Position numbers and translations under genes: made by a program. From positions 62,001 to 126,000 of the forward strand of contig JAHDOA010000016.1 in the NCBI GenBank assembly GCA_018435055.1: DNA of 64,000 nucleotides. Reading direction: 5' to 3'. Numbering within the stretch: position 1 is the stretch's first letter; the number at the start of each line of letters is the position of its first letter. Of this stretch, positions 7,441 through 16,188 are shown one piece after another. The notes beneath the pieces were generated by a model, which did no database searches, was not told the origin of the DNA, and saw nothing but the letters and a program-made list of their open reading frames with translations. This DNA comes from Pelotomaculum sp. (GTDB taxonomy: Bacteria > Bacillota > Desulfotomaculia > Desulfotomaculales > Pelotomaculaceae).

Positions 7441-8823
7441 CTAGTACTCCCATTTGAAATTTTCAACTTCAGGAAACCCGGCCAGTGCTTCTTGCATGGT
7501 GTCGCAGATCCGCTGCAGCCCTTTCGGGGTTTTGGCTTCGCAGCGGGCTACCAGAACAGGTTGGGTATTGGACGCCCGGACCAGACCCCAGCCGTCGCCG
7601 AAGAGCACCCGCAATCCGTCCACGTCGATGACTTCATATTCGCGCTTAAATTGCTCCACCATCCCATGTACTACCTTGAACTTGTCCTGGTCAGGGCAGG
7701 GTACCCTGGTTTCAGCCGTAGAGTAATATTTGGGTACTTCAGCCAGTATTTTAGAGAGGGGCTCTTGGGAGTTTGAGAGAACCCTGAGGAGGCGGCCAGC
7801 GGCGTAGTAAGCGTCGTCAAAGCCGTAAAATTCGTCTGCAAAGAACATGTGCCCGGACATTTCCCCGGTGAAGATAGCCCCGATTTCCTTCATTTTGGCC
7901 TTGATCAGCGAGTGACCCGTCTTGTAGAAGAATGGCCTGCCTCCCAGTCGGACGACCTCATCCACCAGCGCCTGGGAGCACTTCACCTCGATGATTGCCT
8001 GCGCCCCGGGGTGTTTGGCCATGATCTCCCGCCAGTACAGGCACATCAGTAAATCACCCCAGATAATCCCGCCCGACTCGTCAACCACACCAATCCTGTC
8101 AGCATCGCCGTCAAAGGCGAGTCCCGCGTCGGCGTTGTTTTCCACAACGGCTTTTCTTAGCTCCGCCAGGTTTGCCGTTTTGACCGGATCCGGCTGGTGG
8201 TTAGGGAAAGAGCCGTCTGATTCGCAGTACAGCGGAATCACCTCACAGCCCCATGCCTCCAGGATTTGCTGGGCAAACAGCGAAGCCGTACCGTTGCCGC
8301 AGTCCACCGCAACTTTTAACTTTCGCGGGCCGAGCCGGATTTTGTCTTTGAGCATGGCCAGATAGGGGGATACCATGTCTAGTTCTTCCAGCCGGCCTGG
8401 GCCTGAAGTAAAATTTCCCGTAACCATAATATCTTTTAATTTTTGAATTTCATCACCATAAATAGTCCCACTTCCCAGGGCGATCTTGAAGCCGTTTTCG
8501 TCCGGCGGGTTGTGGCTGCCGGTGATCATAACTCCTCCATCTATACCGAAGTGAACCCTGGAGTAGTAAAGCATTGGTGTGACAACCAGCCCAATGTCGG
8601 AGACGTCACAGCCAGCGGTCAGAAGACCCCTGGTAATTGCGTCCCGCAGCCGGCTGGAGCTGAGCCGGTTGTCCCTGCCCACTAAAACTTTGCTGGAGCC
8701 GGATTTCTTAACATAAGTACCGAAAGCTTTTCCAAGCAGTTCCACGGTTTCGTTGGTTAAGTCCCTTTCAGCAACGCCGCGAATGTCATACTGGCGGAAT
8801 ATTTGTGGGTTAATTACCGTCAT
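7441..8823 (-). CDS. Phosphomannomutase/phosphoglucomutase
   Basis: It interconverts hexose 6-phosphate and hexose 1-phosphate; here most likely mannose 6-P to mannose 1-P for GDP-mannose. The 460 residues contain the alpha-D-phosphohexomutase signatures: an N-terminal FRQYDIRG, the phosphoserine loop GGVMITGSHNPPDENG, the metal loop LAFDGDADRIGVVD, the sugar loop GEMSGHMFF, and the C-terminal phosphate-binding loop RASNTQPVLVARCEA. ATG at 8823 is preceded by AAGGAGG with 7-base spacing and overlaps the response-regulator stop (ATGA). It is therefore the third gene of a kinase-regulator-mutase operon. The ManC gene nearby supports the mannose assignment. Confidence 0.93.
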   Translation of the reverse strand: MTVINPQIFRQYDIRGVAERDLTNETVELLGKAFGTYVKKSGSSKVLVGRDNRLSSSRLRDAITRGLLTAGCDVSDIGLVVTPMLYYSRVHFGIDGGVMITGSHNPPDENGFKIALGSGTIYGDEIQKLKDIMVTGNFTSGPGRLEELDMVSPYLAMLKDKIRLGPRKLKVAVDCGNGTASLFAQQILEAWGCEVIPLYCESDGSFPNHQPDPVKTANLAELRKAVVENNADAGLAFDGDADRIGVVDESGGIIWGDLLMCLYWREIMAKHPGAQAIIEVKCSQALVDEVVRLGGRPFFYKTGHSLIKAKMKEIGAIFTGEMSGHMFFADEFYGFDDAYYAAGRLLRVLSNSQEPLSKILAEVPKYYSTAETRVPCPDQDKFKVVHGMVEQFKREYEVIDVDGLRVLFGDGWGLVRASNTQPVLVARCEAKTPKGLQRICDTMQEALAGFPEVENFKWEY

Positions 8824-9515
8824 TTGCCGACCTCCTTCTCGAACTTGTACCCCGTTCCCCAAACAGTTTTGATAAATACAGGCTTAGAGGGATTCGCCTC
8901 TATTTTTTCACGCAGTTTCCGGATATGCACTGTAACAGTATTATCGTCACCGTAAAAGCAACTTTCCCAGATCTTGTCCAGTAAATGAGCTTTGGTGAAT
9001 ACAAGGCTGGGGCTCGATGCCATAAGCCAGAGCAATTCAAACTCCTTGGGGGTCAGCTCGATCTTGTTATTGTTCACTTCGACCACGCGCTTTTCATAGT
9101 CCATGGCTAGGTTGCCGTATTTTAATACGTTTTCATTGTTTGCCTTTTGATCCCTGCCTCTTCGCAAAACGGCTTTTACCCGCAGGGTTAGCTCGGACGG
9201 ACTAAAAGGCTTGGTCTGATAATCATCAATACCCATCCTAAAACCCACTATCTTGTCTACCTCATCGCTTCTGGAGGACAGAATGATCACAGGAACCTCC
9301 CGAAGTGCTTTCAGCTTCTGGTATGTTTCAAAACCATCCATATCGGGCATCATTATATCCAACAAAACCAGGTCGGGGGGTGATTGCCTGGCTATTTGCA
9401 GGGCTTCCTCACCGCTGGCGGCGGTGGCGACCTTGAAACCTTCCTTTCTCAAAGTGTGCAGCAATATTTTTAATATTTTCGGGTCATCATCGATCGCCAA
9501 AATACTATAAGCCAT
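8820..9515 (-). CDS. OmpR/PhoB-type response regulator
   Basis: This is a DNA-binding output protein of a two-component system. The receiver domain (1-115) has the acidic pair IDDD, the phospho-acceptor D in VLLDIMMPDMDG, and K in QTKPFSPSEL. The C-terminal winged helix (about 130-228) includes LTPKEFELLWLMA and DNTVTVHIRKLREKIE. It is 231 residues, the standard length. The kinase gene ends 4 bases upstream of it and the phosphomannomutase start overlaps its stop, so the three are co-transcribed. The target promoters are unknown; the mannose genes are the obvious candidates. Confidence 0.95.
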   Translation of the reverse strand: MAYSILAIDDDPKILKILLHTLRKEGFKVATAASGEEALQIARQSPPDLVLLDIMMPDMDGFETYQKLKALREVPVIILSSRSDEVDKIVGFRMGIDDYQTKPFSPSELTLRVKAVLRRGRDQKANNENVLKYGNLAMDYEKRVVEVNNNKIELTPKEFELLWLMASSPSLVFTKAHLLDKIWESCFYGDDNTVTVHIRKLREKIEANPSKPVFIKTVWGTGYKFEKEVGK

Positions 9516-9519
9516 GCTT

Positions 9520-11118
9520 TTAACCCACCTTTCCTAATTCTCCTTTTTCTCTGAACGGCAATGTAAAAGTAAATATACTGCCTTTATTTATTTCGCTGGA
9601 TACTGTAATGGAACCCCCGTGCAATTCAACCAGTTTCTTTACATAAGTGAGACCTATCCCAGTACCACTGTACCTCCTGGCGCTGGTACCGTCCAACTGC
9701 TGAAAAGGCTGAAAAATTCTTTCCTGGTCACTCGTATCTATTCCTATGCCGGAATCTGTTACGGATATATAAACGCCCTGACCAGAACCGTCCGTGCCCG
9801 CCTCCACCATAACCCTGCCACCCAAGGGTGTAAATTTCAACGAGTTGGAGAGCAGGTTGGTTAAAATCTGCCCTGTCTTCTCCCAGTCGGCCCAAACCCG
9901 AACCAAGCCGGTTTTCAGGGGTACATCAAGGGTTATCTCTTTCTGATTAAAAAGCGGCTGCATCTTGCTGGATACGGCTTCTATCAGCTCATCAGCCCCA
10001 AATTCTTTTTTAAATAAAACTGTCTTTCCGGCTGCAATCTTGGAAAGATCCAGAAACCCGTTGATCCTTCCCAGCAATTCCTTGCCGCTGTCGCTAATTT
10101 CACCCAGGTAGTCTTTTTGAAGCGCATTTAATTTTCCCGTACTCTCGTCCAGCAGCATTTCTGTAAAAGCGATAATCGCTGTAAGCGGGGTGCGCAGTTC
10201 ATGGTTGGTATTGGCCAGAAACTCATCTTTAAACAAGTCCGCCTCCTGCAGCTGGCGGTTTTTTTCTGACAATAATTTCCACTGAATTTCCAATGTTCTA
10301 TTAGTCTCGTAAATTATACCCATCGCATCGTCTATTATAGTTTTCAAAATAAAGGCGAAAGAAAAAACCTGGTAGATATGCCCGAGTAAATTATACGTGT
10401 CATTATGATTGCGGTAATAGATAAAAGCCAGATCGCTCATAATTATAATTACAAGGGCCATGCTCAAGTAAATATCCTGCTTCCCAAACCTTTTTTTCAT
10501 CCAAAGCCTTAACACAGCAAGCCCTTCCATGGCCATAACCAGGTAACCCAGAAAGACTCTCAGGCCGGTCTCGCTCCCGGCCACGAGATCATACATAGCC
10601 GGCATGTATGAAAGGAATAAGGCGACAAGCACAGTTAGGACGGCGCTCGCAAGAGCTAAAAAAGCCGGTATTATGGCCGACCTGCGAATTATCTTTATCT
10701 TGTCACCGCTGAAAACTGCGGTTAGCAAGCCGGCAGCCAGGAATAACTTGGAAACAATAAAAAATAATGACGCCTTATTAACAGAGTTAGGCGTGATGAA
10801 GTCTGGCATACCCAGATCAGAAAGGGCATGCGCAAATTCAAGCGGGGCCACCACGCAGAAGGTCAAAGAAATGATCAGCATCTTCAGTTCATGCCTATAC
10901 TTGTAGTCATACCAGCTCATCAGCGAAACGCAGATGGCAATGACTACAATAGCGAACTCAATTACCATGTGCACAACGGGATAAACAGCCCTATCTATAA
11001 CGAGATAATGCCTACCCGCTAGAAGTGTAAGGAAGGTGAAAAACAAAAACCAGGCGACTATTTTGAGTGAAAGATGATCACCCGTTAGTAAGCGCTCTTT
11101 TAATAAAATTGCCCGCAA
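9520..11118 (-). CDS. Membrane sensor histidine kinase with MASE3-like N-terminus
   Basis: It is an autophosphorylating sensor paired with the adjacent regulator. About 260 N-terminal residues form roughly seven to eight hydrophobic segments without a large external loop, resembling the MASE3 sensor domain. A short coiled linker (LLSEKNRQLQEADLFKDEF) leads to the H box NHELRTPL at about residue 305. The ATPase domain follows, with NLLSNSLKFTP (N box), DSGIGI (G1), IFQPFQQLDG (F) and GTGIGLTYVKKLV (G2). At 532 residues it is complete. The ligand cannot be read from sequence; membrane-embedded sensors of this type often sense membrane or redox state. Confidence 0.93.
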   Translation of the reverse strand: MRAILLKERLLTGDHLSLKIVAWFLFFTFLTLLAGRHYLVIDRAVYPVVHMVIEFAIVVIAICVSLMSWYDYKYRHELKMLIISLTFCVVAPLEFAHALSDLGMPDFITPNSVNKASLFFIVSKLFLAAGLLTAVFSGDKIKIIRRSAIIPAFLALASAVLTVLVALFLSYMPAMYDLVAGSETGLRVFLGYLVMAMEGLAVLRLWMKKRFGKQDIYLSMALVIIIMSDLAFIYYRNHNDTYNLLGHIYQVFSFAFILKTIIDDAMGIIYETNRTLEIQWKLLSEKNRQLQEADLFKDEFLANTNHELRTPLTAIIAFTEMLLDESTGKLNALQKDYLGEISDSGKELLGRINGFLDLSKIAAGKTVLFKKEFGADELIEAVSSKMQPLFNQKEITLDVPLKTGLVRVWADWEKTGQILTNLLSNSLKFTPLGGRVMVEAGTDGSGQGVYISVTDSGIGIDTSDQERIFQPFQQLDGTSARRYSGTGIGLTYVKKLVELHGGSITVSSEINKGSIFTFTLPFREKGELGKVG

Positions 11119-11256
11119 ATTTGCTGCCCCTTTCCAAAAACCTTTTTTTACGGTGCAACCTACAAGTAATTTAGCTCAACATCAATGGTATTTAAAAAGT
11201 GGAACCCTAAAGTATAAAATATCCTGTTCAGCCACTATAAGATCATCCGTTAGCTC

Positions 11257-11859
11257 CTACATAATTTCGTTAATTTTTTTATACACCTCGTTGGCAACAT
11301 TTAGCCTCCGGTTTACTGCTTCCCACTTCACACACTTTATAAACTCCTGGATATACACGCTCCGGGATGGAGAAGCGGCACAATAGGCATGTTCAAACAC
11401 GTCAAGTACCAGTAAAGGCAGCACTGACCACACGCCTTCCGGGTGATTATCAGAAAAGAAATTCCTGAGCACCCCATCATCTAAATCAAAACCCAGGAGT
11501 ACCCAACCCCTTGAGCACATTGCCAGCGCAAAAAATTGTTTTTCCCACTCCTGTATGGAACCAAAATGAAGCTCCATCATGTTCAACAATTCTGGCGATG
11601 GTAGTGAATCTTTTTCTGTCGATATATTACCAAAAAAGTATTCATGTAGTTTTACTGAATTAAGAGCATAAGTATGTTCCTTTTTAAGGGACCGGAGGTG
11701 GCAATAGGTTGGATTAACTATGGTCGTATCAGCCTTGAGCATCCTGGCTTCGATCTCTTTTATCTTGTTTTGATGAGCCGCCGGGTAAAGCCTGTAATGT
11801 TCCTCCAAAAACTCCTTGGAAAATACGGGAAGGTTTTTTTGCACGTTGTCGCTATCCAA
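11257..11859 (-). CDS. Fe/Mn superoxide dismutase-family protein
   Basis: It has the iron/manganese SOD fold and would convert superoxide to peroxide and oxygen. The four metal ligands are in place: H in LEEHYRLYP, H in VKLHEYFFGN, and D and H in LDVFEHAYC. The usual DxWEHAYY is altered to DVFEHAYC (Trp to Phe, last Tyr to Cys), and SRGWVLLGFD replaces the more typical GSGWAWL. TTG at 11859 lies 6 bases behind AAGGGGG and is chosen over an upstream TTG at 11895 that overlaps manC. It follows manC on the same strand, apparently in one transcript. The substitutions make catalytic activity probable but not certain. Confidence 0.8.
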   Translation of the reverse strand: MDSDNVQKNLPVFSKEFLEEHYRLYPAAHQNKIKEIEARMLKADTTIVNPTYCHLRSLKKEHTYALNSVKLHEYFFGNISTEKDSLPSPELLNMMELHFGSIQEWEKQFFALAMCSRGWVLLGFDLDDGVLRNFFSDNHPEGVWSVLPLLVLDVFEHAYCAASPSRSVYIQEFIKCVKWEAVNRRLNVANEVYKKINEIM

Positions 11860-11891
11860 TTTGCACCCCCTTGATATTACATCATTTTGTA

Positions 11892-12971
11892 TCAAAGCAC
11901 ATTGTCAAACCCTTTGTCCTTCAAAGCCTGCACGACCTTTTTTATCTCCTGTGCCCGGCTTTTGTGGCAGATTAACAGGCTGTCATAGTCGTTTACAACA
12001 ATCAGATCTTCGACTCCTACCAGCGCCACAGTCCTGTCATTGGAGATAACATAGGTGTTTACCGTATCCAGCAAGATCCCCTCGCCGTGAAGGACGTTGC
12101 CGAGTACGTCCTTTTCAACGTATCTTTCCAGTGCGGTCCAACTCCCAATGTCATCCCAACCGAAGTCGCAGGGAATTACATAAACGTTGCCGGCCCGTTC
12201 CATTAGGCCATAATCTATAGAAACTTTCGGCAGTTCCAGATAAATTTTTTGAACCGTTTTGGGGTACTGGTCAGTTTCCAGGCTGTCTTCAATTTCCTTA
12301 AGTCCCTCTGCAAGCAAGGGAATGTGCTTTTCGATCATTTTACGGATCAGGTCGATGCGCCAGACAAACATGCCGCTGTTCCAGAGGTAGTCCCCGCTGG
12401 CGAGGAACTCCAGGGCGCGGTTGATGTCCGGCTTTTCCAGGAAGCGGGCGGCCCGGTAGGTTGATATGCCGGCAGAAGTATCAATCAGCTCACCGCGGTT
12501 GATGTAACCGTAACCGGTTTCAGGGCTGTGGGGGGTAATGCCCAGGGTGACGATGTTATCTCCCCGGCTCGCGGTGGCTGCGGCGCTCCGCAGGACTTCA
12601 TGAAAATTGCGCACGTTGCCGATATAATGGTCGGCCGGCAGGACAATCATGACCTCCCGGGGGTTTTTTTGCCCCAGGACAAGGGCGGCCAGCCCTATGG
12701 CCGCGGCTGTGTCCCTGCCAAACGGCTCGATAATGACGTTTTCTTCAGGCAGCTGCGGGATCTGTTCCAGGATGATGTCTTTAAATTCCGGGCCGGCCAC
12801 GATATATATGTAAGGTATGCCGATCAGGCCCTCGAGCCTTTCGACGGTCAACTGCAGCATGGTCTTTTCGCCGATCAGGTTCAAGAACTGCTTCGGTTTC
12901 GCCATCCTGCTCCGGGGCCAGAACCTTTCTCCCCTGCCTCCTGCCATAATAACAGCGAAAGGCACTGTCAT
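11892..12971 (-). CDS. manC: Mannose-1-phosphate guanylyltransferase
   Basis: It makes GDP-mannose from mannose 1-phosphate and GTP. The 359 residues form a nucleotidyltransferase domain opening with the signature AVIMAGGRGERFWPRSR. The sugar-phosphate loop FLEKPDI and the metal-site region YLWNSGMFVWR follow. The protein has the short form, without the fused isomerase domain of AlgA. ATG at 12971 directly abuts GGAAGGAGGG; GTG at 12965 has better spacing and may be the true start, and a further in-frame start exists at 12983. Together with the phosphomannomutase at 7441 it supplies activated mannose for the divergent glycosyltransferase genes. Confidence 0.93.
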   Translation of the reverse strand: MTVPFAVIMAGGRGERFWPRSRMAKPKQFLNLIGEKTMLQLTVERLEGLIGIPYIYIVAGPEFKDIILEQIPQLPEENVIIEPFGRDTAAAIGLAALVLGQKNPREVMIVLPADHYIGNVRNFHEVLRSAAATASRGDNIVTLGITPHSPETGYGYINRGELIDTSAGISTYRAARFLEKPDINRALEFLASGDYLWNSGMFVWRIDLIRKMIEKHIPLLAEGLKEIEDSLETDQYPKTVQKIYLELPKVSIDYGLMERAGNVYVIPCDFGWDDIGSWTALERYVEKDVLGNVLHGEGILLDTVNTYVISNDRTVALVGVEDLIVVNDYDSLLICHKSRAQEIKKVVQALKDKGFDNVL

Positions 12972-12983
12972 CCCTCCTTCCAA

Positions 12984-13226
12984 ATGCTACTAATATTAAT
13001 TATATCATAAGGACAAAAACTGATAGGAGCCTTTGCCAGACAAGTGGAAAATATACCCATATAAAGAAAGCAGAGTATCATTTTACCCTGACCAAATAAT
13101 ACAAAGTATTGGTGTCAGGGTTAGGATTTAAATTCGCACGGCCAACCCGCGCCCCTCAAGTGGGCATGTGGCATTTTTGTGATGTGGTCTTGTTTTGTTC
13201 AGTTCTTGTTTTAAAAACTCTGGTGT
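12984..13226. other. Upstream region of manC with a hairpin
   Basis: No gene is supported here. ACCCTGAC (13085-13092) pairs with GTCAGGGT (13114-13121) around an AT-rich loop, without a T run on either side. This could be an operator or a decayed repeat. Confidence 0.35.
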
Positions 13227-13409
13227 TTATCTGCAGTCAATATCTCCAGCTTTGGGTACGGGACTCCAGCATAACAGCGTCCAGCCTGACTCCTCCACGG
13301 CAGCTTTAGCCGTCGACAACTGTTTCTTAAACGGTTCGAAACCGTGAAAATCCTTGTCAAGCCGCTCCGCCGCTTTCCCTGTGGCCTGGCCACCTCCGTT
13401 TGGTTTCAT
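13227..13409 (-). CDS. Small hypothetical protein (60 residues)
   Basis: The ATG at 13409 is preceded by GGAGGTGATACC, an ideal ribosome site with 7-base spacing, which is the main support. The product starts MKPNGGGQATGKAAERLDKD and is polar and lysine-rich in its first 40 residues, then hydrophobic near SGWTLLCW. I do not recognise the family, and the C-terminus may be a read-out past a frameshift. It lies alone in a region of about 1 kb between manC and the glycosyltransferase cluster. Confidence 0.4.
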   Translation of the reverse strand: MKPNGGGQATGKAAERLDKDFHGFEPFKKQLSTAKAAVEESGWTLLCWSPVPKAGDIDCR

Positions 13410-13997
13410 GGTATCACCTCCGCTGATTTCGCCTCGGCATCGTTAGGCTCATCCACATATGCTAAAAGCATTTTACCTGAAAAAAAGAATATATTTCGGA
13501 AGGAGTTTGATGTGGGTGATTATGATGATTTAAGTTTAAAAGGAGGTGAACAACATAACTACCAGTGATATTGTTAGTAGTAATGATATAAATCACCTCT
13601 TGTTAAGTGTTTTCATAAATATATTTATCTCTTAATCCCGTTAATAATAAATGTAACTAGTTCTTTAAACACGGTATACTTTATGAAACCATAACAATTA
13701 AATTCGCCACCATTTTTATAAGCCATATTATACGTATAATAACAAATAATGATTTCTAAATTATTAATAATTCATTAATAATTTCCGATAATTATGATAC
13801 TTTTATTTGCGGGTCGGCAGCCATAATGAAAAATTTAATACTTTTATAAGGATTTCTTAAAATATTTATAGTTAAATATAAACACATCCATCAATAGATA
13901 ATCGAAGAGAAGTTAATAAAAACTAATGTATGTTTATTAATATTTGTTTGATATTTTTTAGATATACAGGTATCTAATAAAAGGAGGTTTTAAATCG
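13410..13997. other. AT-rich upstream region of the glycosyltransferase/GH130 cluster
   Basis: There is no convincing gene. A perfect AAAGGAGGTG at about 13540-13550 precedes only a 29-codon GTG frame. From 13560 to 13980 the sequence is very AT-rich, consistent with promoter DNA. TTGATA (13948-13953) and TATCTA (13971-13976) with 17-base spacing form a possible promoter, but its start site would fall inside the next gene's ribosome site, so this is doubtful. Confidence 0.35.
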
Positions 13998-15014
13998 TTG
14001 AAGATAGCCATGCTTTCTCCCATAGCCTGGAGGACACCTCCGCTTGGGTACGGCCCCTGGGAGCAGGTTGTGTCGCTGCTGACAGAGGGACTTGCCGCCA
14101 GGGGGATTGATGTTACTCTTTTTGCCACGGCCGACTCCGTAACACAGGCGAAGCTCCATGCCATAGCGCCGCATCCTTATGAGGAGGACAAGACGCTTGA
14201 CCCAAAGGTCTGGGAGTGTCTTCACATATCCGAGCTGTTTGAAAGGGCGGGGGATTTCGATTTAATCCATAATCATTTTGATTTTCTGCCCCTCACTTAT
14301 TCAAGCCTGACGGACACCCCGGTGCTGTCTACCATCCACGGGTTTTCATCACCGCAGATCCTTCCTGTATACAGAAAATACAACCGCAAGACTCACTATG
14401 TATCTATAAGCAACGCTGATCGCTCGCCGGAGCTTGACTACATTGAAACTGTCTATCACGGAATCGACCAGGAAAACTTTACTTTTCAGGAGATACCAGA
14501 GGACTATCTGCTTTTTTTCGGCCGCATTCACCACGATAAAGGAGCCGCAGAGGCTATCCAAATTGCCGGGCAGACCGGGATGAAGCTGATTCTGGCAGGT
14601 ATTATCCAGGATGAGGATTACTACAGATCGGCGGTTGAACCCCTCATTGATGGCATCAGGATCAGGTATGCGGGTGTCGCTGGGCCGGAACTCAGAAACA
14701 AGCTGCTTGGCGGAGCGAAAGCTCTGCTTCACCCGATAAATTTCAATGAGCCATTCGGGCTTTCTGTTGTGGAAGCAGGCGCCTGCGGAACGCCTGTAGT
14801 GGCTTTCAACAGGGGCTCCATGCCCGAGATCATTGAAAACGGCGCCAACGGTTTTCTGGTGCGTGATGTTGGTTCCGCGTCAGAGGCGGTACGCAGCCTG
14901 GACTCGATATCGCGCCGGAAGTGCAGGGATATAGTGGAGGAGAGATTTTCAAGGGAACGCATGGTGGAGGAATATATATGCGTTTATAACAAAATCATCG
15001 GGGAAAAAATTTAA
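13998..15014 (+). CDS. GT4-family (GT-B fold) glycosyltransferase
   Basis: It transfers a sugar from a nucleotide donor, here plausibly GDP-mannose. The N-terminal Rossmann domain starts MKIAMLSPIAWRTPPLGYGP, where the glycine-rich loop binds substrate. The C-terminal domain has LLFFGRIHHDKG, with the donor-phosphate-binding region, and the EX7E motif in EPFGLSVVEAGACGTPVV. The 338 residues are typical of the family. There is no signal peptide or membrane segment, so it is cytosolic. TTG start at 13998 follows AAGGAGG at 13981-13987. It is the first gene of a four-gene plus-strand cluster. Confidence 0.9.
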   Translation: MKIAMLSPIAWRTPPLGYGPWEQVVSLLTEGLAARGIDVTLFATADSVTQAKLHAIAPHPYEEDKTLDPKVWECLHISELFERAGDFDLIHNHFDFLPLTYSSLTDTPVLSTIHGFSSPQILPVYRKYNRKTHYVSISNADRSPELDYIETVYHGIDQENFTFQEIPEDYLLFFGRIHHDKGAAEAIQIAGQTGMKLILAGIIQDEDYYRSAVEPLIDGIRIRYAGVAGPELRNKLLGGAKALLHPINFNEPFGLSVVEAGACGTPVVAFNRGSMPEIIENGANGFLVRDVGSASEAVRSLDSISRRKCRDIVEERFSRERMVEEYICVYNKIIGEKI

Positions 15015-15033
15015 AAACGGGGGAGCCCTTGCA

Positions 15034-15981
15034 ATGAGTTCTTTAAAAAGTGAACCGGTTGTCAAACGATACGCCGGCAACCCGATCCTGACCAGGGATG
15101 ATGTGCCTTACCCGGTGGCCACTGTTCACAATGCGGGTGTGGTGAAAGCAAATGGCCGTTATATGATGCTCTTCCGCTCGCACCTCTTAAATGGCAGATC
15201 CATCCTGGGCCTGGCTGAAAGCACAGACGGCTATTCATTTAAAGTACGGCCAGAGCCTTTTATGACCCCGTCGCGGGACGGGGTATTCAGCGAGTACGAG
15301 GAGTACAGTGTTGAAGACGCGCGCATCTGCCATATTGACGGCGAGTTTCTGATCACTTACAGCGCCTATTCCAGGCACGGGGTGAGGATAGGCCTGGCCA
15401 GGACCACGGACTTTGATTCCGTCGAGCGGGTTGCCCTGATCACGCAGGCGGACCTGCGCAACGTGGTGCTCTTCCCGCAGAAATTCGGCGGGCGTTACGT
15501 CCGGCTGGACCGTCCCCATTCCGAAATCAGCCCCTGGTCTATGTGGATTTCCTACTCGCCGGACCTCATTCACTGGGGTGACTCGAGGGTCGTGGTAAAG
15601 CCGGTCGTCTACCACTGGGACGAAATGAAAATAGGGCCTGGCGCCACTCCTTTCAGGGCGGAAAGCGGCTGGCTGAACATTTACCACGGAGTTTTTGATA
15701 CGATGGACGGTGCTGTTTACAGGTTGGGCGTGATCCTGCACGACCTGCATGACCCGTCGCAGATCCTGGGTGTTGCTGACGAGTGGATTCTCCAGCCGGA
15801 AGACCCCTGGGAGATTACTGGTTATGTGCACAACGTGGTCTTTACCTGTGGCGCAGTTCCGGAGGAGGACGGCACAGTAAAGATTTACTGGGGTGGCGCG
15901 GACAAGGTCATGTGTGTCGGTACCGCCCGCATCAGTGATCTTGCAGCCATGTGCCTGGAAAAGCCAAGAAGCCCGATTTAA
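15034..15981 (+). CDS. GH130-family glycoside phosphorylase (probable beta-mannoside phosphorylase)
   Basis: GH130 enzymes phosphorolyse beta-mannosidic links to mannose 1-phosphate, or run in reverse. This five-bladed beta-propeller protein of 315 residues starts with RYAGNPILTRDDVPYP. It has the catalytic-aspartate motif VEDAR (residues 93-97), NVVLFPQKFGGRYVRLDRP, KIGPGATP, the histidine of IYHGV, and NVVFTCGAVP (266-275). The phosphate-binding basic residues expected in phosphorylases appear present, arguing against a pure hydrolase. There is no signal peptide. ATG at 15034 follows GGGGGAG, 19 bases after the GT4 stop. It is paralogous to the C-terminal domain of the protein at 18523. Confidence 0.87.
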   Translation: MSSLKSEPVVKRYAGNPILTRDDVPYPVATVHNAGVVKANGRYMMLFRSHLLNGRSILGLAESTDGYSFKVRPEPFMTPSRDGVFSEYEEYSVEDARICHIDGEFLITYSAYSRHGVRIGLARTTDFDSVERVALITQADLRNVVLFPQKFGGRYVRLDRPHSEISPWSMWISYSPDLIHWGDSRVVVKPVVYHWDEMKIGPGATPFRAESGWLNIYHGVFDTMDGAVYRLGVILHDLHDPSQILGVADEWILQPEDPWEITGYVHNVVFTCGAVPEEDGTVKIYWGGADKVMCVGTARISDLAAMCLEKPRSPI

Positions 15982-16188
15982 GCTGCAAACCCTTTCATCC
16001 GGCGGTTCGACAACTTGTCTCAGCTCCGCCAAAACCGGCCTCCGGTTGTATATTCTTCAGTTTTACTATATAATCTAATTAGCATAGGATGGTTTTATTG
16101 GAAATAAAGCGTTAAGTTGAAAAAAGCAGGAAGACCGCTCGGCAGTAATTTCTAAATTTACAGAATTTTCATATATTGAGGTGATGTT

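Noticed and set aside
13344-13568. Plus-strand frame of 74 codons
   Set aside because: It is antisense to the better supported small gene at 13227-13409 and lacks a ribosome site.
13948-13976. Promoter directly before the GT4 gene
   Set aside because: Spacing is right, but the transcript would start inside the ribosome site at 13981, so it is kept only as a note.
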